Below, one piece after another: positions 48,012-55,806 of a stretch of DNA of 64,000 nucleotides; the stretch's first letter is position 1; every line of letters starts with the position of its first letter. The notes below the pieces were generated by a model. It was given only the letters and a program-made list of their open reading frames with translations, did no database searches and was not told the DNA's origin. The translations under genes and the position numbers were made by a program. The stretch is from positions 1-64,000 of the forward strand of contig NZ_PENW01000031.1 of NCBI RefSeq assembly GCF_003144405.1. Direction: 5' to 3'. This DNA is from Proteus cibi (lineage in GTDB: Bacteria > Pseudomonadota > Gammaproteobacteria > Enterobacterales > Enterobacteriaceae).

Positions 48012-49148
48012 ATGGACAAGTGTGTTCATTATTTATCTGATCGCGTTTGTTATATCGCATCAGATAATACTTGGATTGAAAGCAAAGCAATCCAACAACT
48101 AGAAACAACGGCTCAACTTCCTGATATGGCTTATGTTGCAGGTATGCCTGATTTACATCCAGGTCGCGGTTATCCTATTGGTGCAGCCTTTTTTTCTGTT
48201 AATCGTTTTTACCCTGCTTTAGTCGGAAATGATATTGGCTGTGGTATGACACTCTTTCAAACGGAATTTAAAAACAGCAAACTCAACTTAGATAAAGCAG
48301 AGAAACAGTTGAGTGAAATGAGTGATATTGCACCTTCAGAATGGCGAGATGCTCACCTACCAACGGAAATGCAAAACCACCCTTTCGCGGGCTCTTTAGG
48401 CTCTATTGGTGGTGGTAATCATTTTGCTGAATTCCAACAAATTGACCAAGTGGTAAATGAAGTACTTTTCGCTGAAAGTGGTATCAACAAAAAACAGTTA
48501 TTACTTTTAGTTCACAGTGGCTCAAGAGGTTTAGGACAATCTATCTTACGTGCCCACACAGAACAATTTGGTCATCAAGGACTCGTTGCTAACACCGAAG
48601 AGGCAAATCAATATTTGCACGCTCACAATCATGCACTTGAGTATGCAAAGATCAATCGTCGCCTTATTGGTGAAAGAATGATGCGCCAAATTCGCACTCA
48701 AGGTGAAGTTATTTCTGATGTAAATCATAACCTTGTAGAGTCTTGTGAATTACAGGGGCAAGCTGGTTGGTTACATCGTAAGGGGGCAACACCCGCACAT
48801 CACGATATGGTGGTTATTCCGGGTTCACGCGGTGATCACAGCTATATTGTTAAGCCCATTGTGTCCGAATTGAGCCTTTATTCCTTACCTCATGGTGCAG
48901 GTAGAAAATGGATGCGTACCGAGTGTAAAGGCCGATTATCCCACCGTTTTACACCTCTACAACTTTCACGAACTGCATTAGGTAGCCGTATTATTTGTGC
49001 TAATAAACAACTGATTTATGAAGAAGCACCGCAATCTTATAAATCGATTGAGACTGTGATTGAAAGTATGGTGAGTATTGGATTAATCGAAGTTATCGCA
49101 CGTTTAAAACCGGTGATCACCTATAAAACCAGTGGGGAGATGGCGTAA
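48012..49148 (+). CDS. rtcB: RNA ligase RtcB, PrfH-linked type
   Basis: RtcB ligates RNA 2',3'-cyclic phosphate (or 3'-phosphate) ends to 5'-hydroxyl ends using GTP and manganese. The protein has 378 residues from ATG 48012 (an ATG 12 bases earlier lacks a binding site), shorter than tRNA-repair RtcB (408). Motifs run GMPDLHPGRGYPIG, VGNDIGCGM, GSIGGGNHFAEF, VHSGSRGLG, DVNHNLVE, GSRGDHSYIV and LPHGAGRKWMR, the last carrying the guanylylated histidine. Its coupling to prfH places it in the RtcB2 group that reseals 16S rRNA cut at the decoding centre by nuclease toxins. No rtcA or RtcR is nearby. Confidence 0.93.
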   Translation: MDKCVHYLSDRVCYIASDNTWIESKAIQQLETTAQLPDMAYVAGMPDLHPGRGYPIGAAFFSVNRFYPALVGNDIGCGMTLFQTEFKNSKLNLDKAEKQLSEMSDIAPSEWRDAHLPTEMQNHPFAGSLGSIGGGNHFAEFQQIDQVVNEVLFAESGINKKQLLLLVHSGSRGLGQSILRAHTEQFGHQGLVANTEEANQYLHAHNHALEYAKINRRLIGERMMRQIRTQGEVISDVNHNLVESCELQGQAGWLHRKGATPAHHDMVVIPGSRGDHSYIVKPIVSELSLYSLPHGAGRKWMRTECKGRLSHRFTPLQLSRTALGSRIICANKQLIYEEAPQSYKSIETVIESMVSIGLIEVIARLKPVITYKTSGEMA

Positions 49149-49759
49149 TGTTATTACAATTCACCTCCGCGCAAGGCCCCGAAGAGTGCTGTTTAGCGGT
49201 TGAAAAAGCCTTAAATTACTTTTTGAAATCAACCGCAAAACAGCAAGTGAATGTCACGGTTCTTGAAAAAGAGCCTTCGCGTTATGGCTTAAAATCAGCG
49301 TTAGTGTCTCTTGAAGGTGCGGATGCACAGGCTATCGCGCAACAGTGGGCAGGCTCTGTGCAATGGCAATGTGCAAGTACGTTACGACCACGGCATAAAC
49401 GGAAAAATTGGTTTATTGGTGTTGCTTGTTTTGAACAACCTGATGAAATAAATGACAAAGAAATTGTCTTTGAAACCATGCGCTCAAATGGTCCCGGTGG
49501 TCAGCATGTGAATAAAACAGAATCTGCGGTCAGAGCAACACATATTGCCACAGGTATTAGTGTCAAAGTGCAATCAGAACGTAGCCAGCACGCTAATAAA
49601 AAGCTCGCTAAGCAACTTATTGCATGGCATTTAGAGGCTTATATGATGAAACAACACGCATCATTAAATAGCCAACGCCATATTGCCCATCACCGAGTTA
49701 TTCGTGGCGATGCCACACTCTGTTTTAATGGCAACGACTTTGTGCTTATAAGCCAATAA
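49148..49759 (+). CDS. prfH: Peptide chain release factor homologue PrfH
   Basis: PrfH releases nascent peptides from ribosomes whose 16S rRNA has been cut at the decoding centre, allowing RtcB2 to repair them. The 203-residue protein has the GGQ tripeptide at 117-119 in NGPGGQHVNKTESAVRATH, with RF domain 3, but lacks the stop-codon recognition loop region of RF1/RF2, as expected for the family. Its ATG overlaps the last base of the rtcB stop (TAATG), so the two are translationally coupled. Confidence 0.93.
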   Translation: MLLQFTSAQGPEECCLAVEKALNYFLKSTAKQQVNVTVLEKEPSRYGLKSALVSLEGADAQAIAQQWAGSVQWQCASTLRPRHKRKNWFIGVACFEQPDEINDKEIVFETMRSNGPGGQHVNKTESAVRATHIATGISVKVQSERSQHANKKLAKQLIAWHLEAYMMKQHASLNSQRHIAHHRVIRGDATLCFNGNDFVLISQ

Positions 49760-49781
49760 TGTGATTAATCTAACAAAAGCC

Positions 49782-49810
49782 AAGCCACGATTTTTAATCG
49801 TGGCTTTTTT
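49782..49810 (+). terminator. rtcB-prfH terminator
   Basis: AAGCCACGATT and AATCGTGGCTT form an 11-bp stem with a very short loop, followed by a T-run of six. It ends the rtcB-prfH transcript. Confidence 0.93.
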
Positions 49811-49980
49811 AAGACAAAAGTATCCTGCAATAAGATTTTTTAAATTAAAAAATCAATAAAGCGTAGAGTGAGTTTTAATAAATAAATCTTATAGTTAATA
49901 CATTTATTTTATTTAATTAATCTTATTTCTTTTAATAACATCACATTTATTTAAATATAAAGATTATTAATACTCATTAA

Positions 49981-51255
49981 TTAAATTTTTGCAGGTGTAT
50001 TTCGCATTTTAACTGTAAACGTCACAACAGCAGAGGCGACTAATGCAATGATCATAAACATAAATGCACTGTCATAACTACCACCACTGGCTTTAATTAA
50101 GAAGCCCATAACAGGTGCAGAAACAACACCCGCCATTTGACCGCCGAAGTTAACGATACCCGATGCACGTCCCATGATTTTATTTGGGATAGTATCCATT
50201 AAAATACCCCAGAACATCGCCATGGCGAAGAACATAAATAATGCTGAAATACACTGATATACAACAGCCATATCAGCACTTTCAACCGTATATGTCATAT
50301 ATAAGAAGCCCGCTGCAATCACTGCGGTGATCATATATAACCATTTACGCTGTGCTTTACATTTATCCGAAACATAACCGCCTAATAATGTACCACCTGC
50401 ACCGAATAAGAATGGAATAGCCGCCATGACCCCTGTTTTCGCCAAAGAGAATTCACGAACAGTAATTAAATAGCTTGGCAACCATGTTGAGAATCCCCAA
50501 AAGGTAATATCAAACAGAAACCAAATTGCCGCCATTTGCCACAGCACTGGCATTTTTAACACATCCTTAAAAGGTACCGCTTCAACAGGTTTATCCGTTA
50601 ATGTGCCATCCGCTGCTAGCTCATCAAGATCTTGTTGAGTAATACTTGGGTGATCTTTTGGATTATCACGAGTAAAGAAATAAATACCCGCTGCAATTAA
50701 TAATCCAGGAATACCTAAAACAATAAACACCATATGCCAGCCAAAAGCACCGATAATACTGGCGGCAACAATTACAGCTAATGCTGGTCCTAAAGTATTT
50801 ACTGTTGATTGAATTGCAGTAGCACGACCACGCTCTTTAGATGGGAAATAAGTCGAGATCATTTTCCAAGAAGCCGATGGAAAACATCCCTCACCAATAC
50901 CAAATAAGAATCGTACCGCTAACATTAACGGTAATGTAAACACCATACCCGTTAAGCTGGTGAAGACTGACCACCATGCAATGCCGATTGCCATAATTTT
51001 ACGTGCGCCAAAACGGTCAGCTAAGAAACCACCCGGTATTTGGAATGCCGCATAACCCACAAAGAACGCACTGATAATTAAGCCTTGTTGTGTGGTATCA
51101 AGATTAAGATCGCGTCCAATAAAGGGCAATGAAACACTCATTACCATTCTATCTAAGAATGAGAGTAACCATGCTAACCAAATTAAGGATAAAACGGTGT
51201 AACGAGCTTTCCATGTTTTCTTCGGTTGAAGGTCTGGAATAGTATTTGAACTCAT
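49981..51255 (-). CDS. MFS transporter, anion:cation symporter (ACS) type
   Basis: A 424-residue major facilitator with twelve helices. ACS/phthalate-permease features are SFLDRMVMSVSLPFIGRDL in helix 1, GYAAFQIPGGFLADRFGARKIM between helices 2 and 3 and RFLFGIGEGCFPSASWKMISTYFP in helix 4. ATG 51255 has GAGGAACAGGAAA upstream and is chosen over an ATG at 51288. It is the last gene behind dpaL, ygeY and the D-aminoacylase, so it probably imports their substrate, perhaps an organic or N-acylated D-amino acid. That is inferred from context. Confidence 0.85.
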   Translation of the reverse strand: MSSNTIPDLQPKKTWKARYTVLSLIWLAWLLSFLDRMVMSVSLPFIGRDLNLDTTQQGLIISAFFVGYAAFQIPGGFLADRFGARKIMAIGIAWWSVFTSLTGMVFTLPLMLAVRFLFGIGEGCFPSASWKMISTYFPSKERGRATAIQSTVNTLGPALAVIVAASIIGAFGWHMVFIVLGIPGLLIAAGIYFFTRDNPKDHPSITQQDLDELAADGTLTDKPVEAVPFKDVLKMPVLWQMAAIWFLFDITFWGFSTWLPSYLITVREFSLAKTGVMAAIPFLFGAGGTLLGGYVSDKCKAQRKWLYMITAVIAAGFLYMTYTVESADMAVVYQCISALFMFFAMAMFWGILMDTIPNKIMGRASGIVNFGGQMAGVVSAPVMGFLIKASGGSYDSAFMFMIIALVASAVVTFTVKMRNTPAKI

Positions 51256-51350
51256 TTTCCTGTTCCTCAGGTAAGGGGAAGCCATCACGGTTGAAGAACA
51301 ACCGTGATAAACAGAGATAAGGTTTAACGTTTAAGAGCGCTATTGTGTTG

Positions 51351-52937
51351 TTATGCTCTTAAAACATGACCGCTACAGGCGTAACTTTCGACTCCATTAA
51401 TTAAAGCAATACGCCCATTAACCATCACCAGCTCAATCCCTTCTGGATATTGGTTTGGTTCAACAAACGTGCCTTTATCAATAATGGTTTCCGGGTCGAA
51501 CATCACAATATCTGCTGCATATCCCTCTTTAATTAAGCCTCTGTCGGTTAATCGAAGGACTTCTGCTGGTTTACCTGTCATTTTTCGGATAGCTTGTTCC
51601 CAAGTGAGACATTTTTCTTCTCTGACGTATTTCCCTAAAACACGAGGGAATGCACCAAATACACGAGGATGAGGTTTGCCTGCCCCCATTAACCCATCAG
51701 TACATACGTTTTGTTCAGGGCGACATAAGAATTTGATAACGTGTTCTTCTGTACCGTAAAAATCCACCATTCCTACCGCATTTTCTTCTTCGTATAGCAG
51801 ATCGAAGGTTGCGTTATACGGATCTTTACCTCTCAATTTGCCTAGCTCTACAAGGCTAAGTCCAACAGCATCTTGGTTTTTTTCTGTTTTAGAACTCGTC
51901 ACATAAATATTTTCTAAACCTGCGAAATCAATAAAGTTATCCCAACCCGGAATCCCTTTTTCGATATCTTCAATCATCTTTTTACGCAGTTCAGGAGAAG
52001 CTAAGCGTTCTAATAATTTCTCTGTACCGCCTGCGTGAACCCAAGGCGGTAAAATTACCCCAAGCATGGTACTGCCTGCCACATACGGATATTGGTCAAA
52101 AGAGATACGAATGCCCTCTTTTTGTGCTTGCTCTAACATACCCAGCATTTCGTCGATTAATCCCCAGTTTTTCTTACCGCAAACCTTCATATGGGAAATA
52201 TGCAACCAAACACCTGATGCTTTAGCGATATCAATAAGCTCTTGAGTTGATTGAATAATATCATCAGCTTCACTACGCTGGTGTACAACAAAAATACCAT
52301 TATGTTTTGCTGTAACCTTACACAGCGCGATCATTTCAGCGGTATCACCAAAGGCACAAGGCATATAAATCAATCCTGTTGATAAACCAAATGCCCCTGC
52401 TTTTAACTCACGCTCTAAGATCTCACACATCTTGGCGACATCTTCACGAGTAGAAGGATTACCTTCTAATCCCATCGCTTCCATTCGGATGTTGCCATGA
52501 GGAACAAGGTAAGCAAGATTCGTTGCAGAGCCTCTCGCTTCCAACATCCCTAAGTAACCTTCGGTATTTTTAAAATGCCAATCAATACTGTCAGAATCGC
52601 CATCTAATCCCGCGATATTTTTGCGCCATGCTGAAATATATTGTTCTGGTAATGGTGCTAACGCGACACCATCTTGCCCTAACAATTCAGTGGTGATCCC
52701 TTGGCGGATTTTGGCAGATAAAGCGGGATTAAGCAGCGCAGAAAGATCAGAGTGAGTGTGAGTATCAATAAAGCCGGGGCAGACTATCTTTCCTGTTGCA
52801 TCAATAATTTGATCATTCGTTTTAGCATCAAACTGACCGATTTTTATTATTTTTCCTTCGTTAACCACAACATCAGCTTGAAATGCACTTGCCCCTGTTC
52901 CATCAATAACAGTGGCGTTTTTAAATATTGTTTTCAT
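51351..52937 (-). CDS. N-acyl-D-amino-acid deacylase-like amidohydrolase
   Basis: A 528-residue metal-dependent amidohydrolase of the D-aminoacylase group. The N-terminal beta domain leads to the HxH motif FIDTHTHSDLSALLNP (His60, His62). Further ligands are expected at the histidines in FVVHQRSEAD and LHISHMKVCGKKNW, with an aspartate in VCTDGLMGAGKPHPR. In classical D-aminoacylases a cysteine (GNCG) bridges the two metals; here that place reads GQDG (residues 87-90), so Asp or Gln must take over. It would free D-amino acids from N-acyl or peptide-like precursors for YgeY/DpaL. Confidence 0.85.
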   Translation of the reverse strand: MKTIFKNATVIDGTGASAFQADVVVNEGKIIKIGQFDAKTNDQIIDATGKIVCPGFIDTHTHSDLSALLNPALSAKIRQGITTELLGQDGVALAPLPEQYISAWRKNIAGLDGDSDSIDWHFKNTEGYLGMLEARGSATNLAYLVPHGNIRMEAMGLEGNPSTREDVAKMCEILERELKAGAFGLSTGLIYMPCAFGDTAEMIALCKVTAKHNGIFVVHQRSEADDIIQSTQELIDIAKASGVWLHISHMKVCGKKNWGLIDEMLGMLEQAQKEGIRISFDQYPYVAGSTMLGVILPPWVHAGGTEKLLERLASPELRKKMIEDIEKGIPGWDNFIDFAGLENIYVTSSKTEKNQDAVGLSLVELGKLRGKDPYNATFDLLYEEENAVGMVDFYGTEEHVIKFLCRPEQNVCTDGLMGAGKPHPRVFGAFPRVLGKYVREEKCLTWEQAIRKMTGKPAEVLRLTDRGLIKEGYAADIVMFDPETIIDKGTFVEPNQYPEGIELVMVNGRIALINGVESYACSGHVLRA

Positions 52938-53009
52938 TCTGTTATTTCTCCAAAGAGCACCTGGCTATTTCGCCAGACACTCTTCTAGTAAGGATTTATT
53001 TCGTAAGAA

Positions 53010-54194
53010 TTAAAGGTGATAAAGGCTGTTCATAATGCTGTAATAACCCTTTGCCGCACCTTTTAACTGTTCAATTTCGATATACTCATCAATGGTATGT
53101 GCTAAGTTTTCGCGAGATGGACCAAAACCAATGGTTTTAATACCCGCTTCACCCGCATAATGGCTACCGTTAGTACAGAAAGAGTATTGTGTGACAGTAG
53201 GTTTAAAGCCGGACTCGTGCAGCCCTTTTAAAACGCTTTGTACGTAAGGATCGCTCTCTTCTAATACCCAACCTGGGAAGAAACGTTCACCTTCAATAGT
53301 GGCGCCGGTGTAACATTTTTCAGTACCGTAGGCGTAAGAGACTTTAGCTTTAAAATCAGCATCTTGAGAAGTTAGTTCATCAATTGCTTTTTGTAATGGT
53401 GCGAGTACATCCTCTTTAGTTTCACCGACTAATAAACGGCGATCGTAAGTGGCACGGCAATATTCAGGTACAACCGAAGCGCCTGGATAAGGTGATGATT
53501 TAATATCCGTAAGTTCTAAGATCCCTTTTCCTAACACAGGATGAACCGATGGCGTTAAAGTTCTGATCTTCTCGATCAGTTTTGCCATTTTATAAACAGA
53601 GTTGATCCCTGCATCTGGATTGGCGGAGTGAGCGGGCTTACCAAAGGTTTCAACAACAATTTCGGCACGACCTCGTTGTCCAATTTTGAGATTTAATTCT
53701 GAGGCTTCACCAATCACCACATAGTCTGGTTTGTAGCGCTCAGAAACGAGTCTTGCGGCAACACCTTCAAAACACTCTTCATGCACAATACAAGAGACAT
53801 AAATACGACCGGCAAAGTTGCGTTGATTATCTTGACCATAAAAACCAATCGCTGAAATCATGGCAGCGACGGCACCTTTCATATCACTGGTGCCACGACC
53901 ATAAATCTTGCCGTCTTTGATTTCTGCACCATAAGGCTTCTCTTTCCAGTCACGTTCACTAACGGGTACAGTGTCGATATGACCATCAAAAACAAGGGTC
54001 TTCCCTGGATGTTGACCTATAATTCCACCAATAATATTGCCGTATTTATCAATATGAATATCGTCAAAATCATAGTTTTTCATCATCTCTTCTATGACTT
54101 TAACAACGTTACCTTCTTCACCTGAATAGCTTTTTTGTTGGATTAATAATTGGCAATTCTTAATAACTTCATCAAATCGGTTTGCTGATAACAT
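53010..54194 (-). CDS. ygeY: YgeY-type M20 metallohydrolase
   Basis: A 394-residue M20 peptidase/deacylase of the YgeY (selenium metabolism hydrolase) family. Zinc ligands appear in VFDGHIDTVPVSERDWKEKP, YGRGTSDMKGAVAAM and VHEECFEGVAARL, with the catalytic Glu pair in HEE and a closing AHTIDEYI. I choose ATG 54194 over GTG 54203, because GGAG is too close to the latter. It follows dpaL by 30 bp. In E. coli ygeX-ygeY also stand together, in a cluster tied to anaerobic purine/urate breakdown. Confidence 0.9.
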   Translation of the reverse strand: MLSANRFDEVIKNCQLLIQQKSYSGEEGNVVKVIEEMMKNYDFDDIHIDKYGNIIGGIIGQHPGKTLVFDGHIDTVPVSERDWKEKPYGAEIKDGKIYGRGTSDMKGAVAAMISAIGFYGQDNQRNFAGRIYVSCIVHEECFEGVAARLVSERYKPDYVVIGEASELNLKIGQRGRAEIVVETFGKPAHSANPDAGINSVYKMAKLIEKIRTLTPSVHPVLGKGILELTDIKSSPYPGASVVPEYCRATYDRRLLVGETKEDVLAPLQKAIDELTSQDADFKAKVSYAYGTEKCYTGATIEGERFFPGWVLEESDPYVQSVLKGLHESGFKPTVTQYSFCTNGSHYAGEAGIKTIGFGPSRENLAHTIDEYIEIEQLKGAAKGYYSIMNSLYHL

Positions 54195-54224
54195 ACTGTT
54201 CACTCCAAAAGACTTATTTGTTTT

Positions 54225-55442
54225 TTAAAATTGTTTGAAGCTAGGTAACTCGCCATCCCACACGATATCGCGATAACGCTCAGGATCGGTGTCACCTTCA
54301 GTGCTTATCACAAGCACTCTTGCATTTTCATCTAATCCCAGCTCTGCTTTTGCACTCTGATAAACAGGTGATTGCATCAAAATAGAGAGCAAGCCTGTTG
54401 TCACAGCACCAGATTCACCAGAAATGATGTGCGGATCACCGGGTAAAGGGTTCCCTAAAATCCGCATTCCCCTAGTCGCGACGGCATCAGGGCAAGAGAA
54501 AAATGCCGCTGAATAATCGCGTAATAAATTCCAACCAATACTATTTGCTTCACCGCAAGCAAGCCCAGCCATGACGGTTTGTAAATCCCCACCCACAGGA
54601 ACAGCCTCCGCTTTTCCTGATACCGCAGATTGATATAAACAGTCGGCAATACGCGCTTCAGCCACAATCACTTTTGGCGCTTGTTTGCCATAAGCGGCTG
54701 TTACCATGCCTTGCACCATACCTGCAAAAGAGCCCACGCCGGCTTGCACCAAAATATGCGTAGGGGGGACTTCATGTAATTGTGCGAGAGATTCCAGCAT
54801 TAACGTGCCATAGCCTTGCATGATCCAAAGTGGGATCTCTTCATAGCCATCCCATGCCGTGTCTTGAACCACGATCCAGCCATATTTTTCAGCCATTTCA
54901 GCCGTCATTCTCACAGCATCGTCATAGTTCATATCAACGATTTCAGCGACTGCACCTTCACGCAAGATGGCATCTAAACGTTCTTGTGATGATCCTTTTG
55001 GCATATAAACCACAGCTTTTTGCTTTAACTGTCTTGCCATCCAAGCAACACCACGTCCATGATTCCCGTCAGTGGTTGTCGCAAAAGTGACACCATTTAA
55101 CTTTTTCCTGATCTCATCACTGATCATTACCTCATAAGGTAATTCACTTATGTCCATTTCGAGGAAATCAGCAATATGGCGTGCCATCGCATAAGCCCCA
55201 CCTAACGCTTTAAATGCTTTTAAACCAAAACGGAAAGACTCATCTTTGAGATATAACTCCCCTACCCCTAAAGTTTTCGCTAATTGGGGTAAATGAAATA
55301 ACGGTGTAGGCGCGTACCCTGGAATAGTTCGATGAAAATCTAACGCTTTGACTAACTCTTCATAACGAAAAGGGGCAAGCTCAGCGGTTGGTTTTCGCGT
55401 AAAAGAACTCTGGTTAATCAGGTACTGCAATTGCTCCTGCAT
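54225..55442 (-). CDS. dpaL: Diaminopropionate ammonia-lyase
   Basis: DpaL (YgeX) is a PLP enzyme that turns D- or L-2,3-diaminopropionate into pyruvate and two ammonia. The 405 residues (E. coli YgeX 398) have the PLP lysine in ESFRFGLKAFKALGGAYA (Lys78), the phosphate loop VQAGVGSFAGMVQGM and ATTTDGNHGRGVAWMAR. It is the first gene of the operon and lies just behind a sigma-54 promoter. None of the other urate-cluster genes (ygeW, hyuA, ssnA, ygfK, xdhD) is in the window. Confidence 0.94.
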   Translation of the reverse strand: MQEQLQYLINQSSFTRKPTAELAPFRYEELVKALDFHRTIPGYAPTPLFHLPQLAKTLGVGELYLKDESFRFGLKAFKALGGAYAMARHIADFLEMDISELPYEVMISDEIRKKLNGVTFATTTDGNHGRGVAWMARQLKQKAVVYMPKGSSQERLDAILREGAVAEIVDMNYDDAVRMTAEMAEKYGWIVVQDTAWDGYEEIPLWIMQGYGTLMLESLAQLHEVPPTHILVQAGVGSFAGMVQGMVTAAYGKQAPKVIVAEARIADCLYQSAVSGKAEAVPVGGDLQTVMAGLACGEANSIGWNLLRDYSAAFFSCPDAVATRGMRILGNPLPGDPHIISGESGAVTTGLLSILMQSPVYQSAKAELGLDENARVLVISTEGDTDPERYRDIVWDGELPSFKQF

Positions 55443-55470
55443 GGAATTACCTCTTAATCACACTTTAAAA

Positions 55471-55530
55471 TTTGCGATAACCCAATATCGCAATTAATCG
55501 GAATACATAGGGTTATCTCCTATATCGCAA
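55471..55530 (-). repeat. Inverted repeats in the dpaL 5' untranslated region
   Basis: TTGCGATA (55472-55479) is inverted as TATCGCAA (55486-55493) six bases later, and TATCGCAA recurs at 55523-55530 within the sigma-54 promoter. In addition GATAACCC (55476-55483) is inverted as GGGTTATC (55510-55517). These could be protein sites or alternative RNA stems in the leader. Confidence 0.5.
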
Positions 55531-55542
55531 TATGTATGCCAA
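55525..55542 (-). promoter_or_regulatory. Sigma-54 promoter of the dpaL operon
   Basis: On the minus strand TTGGCATACATATTGCGA fits the consensus TGGCAC-N5-TTGCW at all key positions: GG (-24) and GC (-12) are ten bases apart. The start point would fall near 55515, about 70 bp before dpaL. A sigma-54 activator gene is divergent from it. Confidence 0.9.
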
Positions 55543-55664
55543 CTCACTCAAAAAGCCTTTAATAAAGATGTAATCTTTTGATTTTAAATATATTTATGAC
55601 TTAACCCATTAAGAGATGAAATAAATAATGCAGAAAAGCTGTGATCTAGGCGGTTTTATTTAGG

Positions 55665-55788
55665 TGATAAATTATCAATAATAAGAAACCGTGTGAGCTT
55701 TATACAAAAATCATATAACTAACTAATAAATAACAATTAAATTTAACACCCAAAACAAGTGGTGATAATTTATTATCAATATTGATAA
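55665..55788. promoter_or_regulatory. Palindromic candidate upstream activating sites for the YgeV-like regulator
   Basis: Three palindromes share the half-sites TGATAA/TTATCA: TGATAAATTATCA (55665-55677), TGATAATTTATTATCA (55763-55778) and TTATCAATATTGATAA (55773-55788). They lie about 120-265 bp upstream of the sigma-54 promoter, the usual place for enhancer-binding proteins; the last two overlap the regulator's own promoter region, suggesting autoregulation. Confidence 0.65.
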
Positions 55789-55806
55789 TTTTAAGGTGAG
55801 AATGTG

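Noticed and set aside
47920-48102. 60-codon ORF overlapping the rtcB leader and start
   Set aside because: Out of frame with rtcB, starts inside the leader ORF with no binding site of its own, and consists mostly of hydrophobic codons produced by the T-rich tract.
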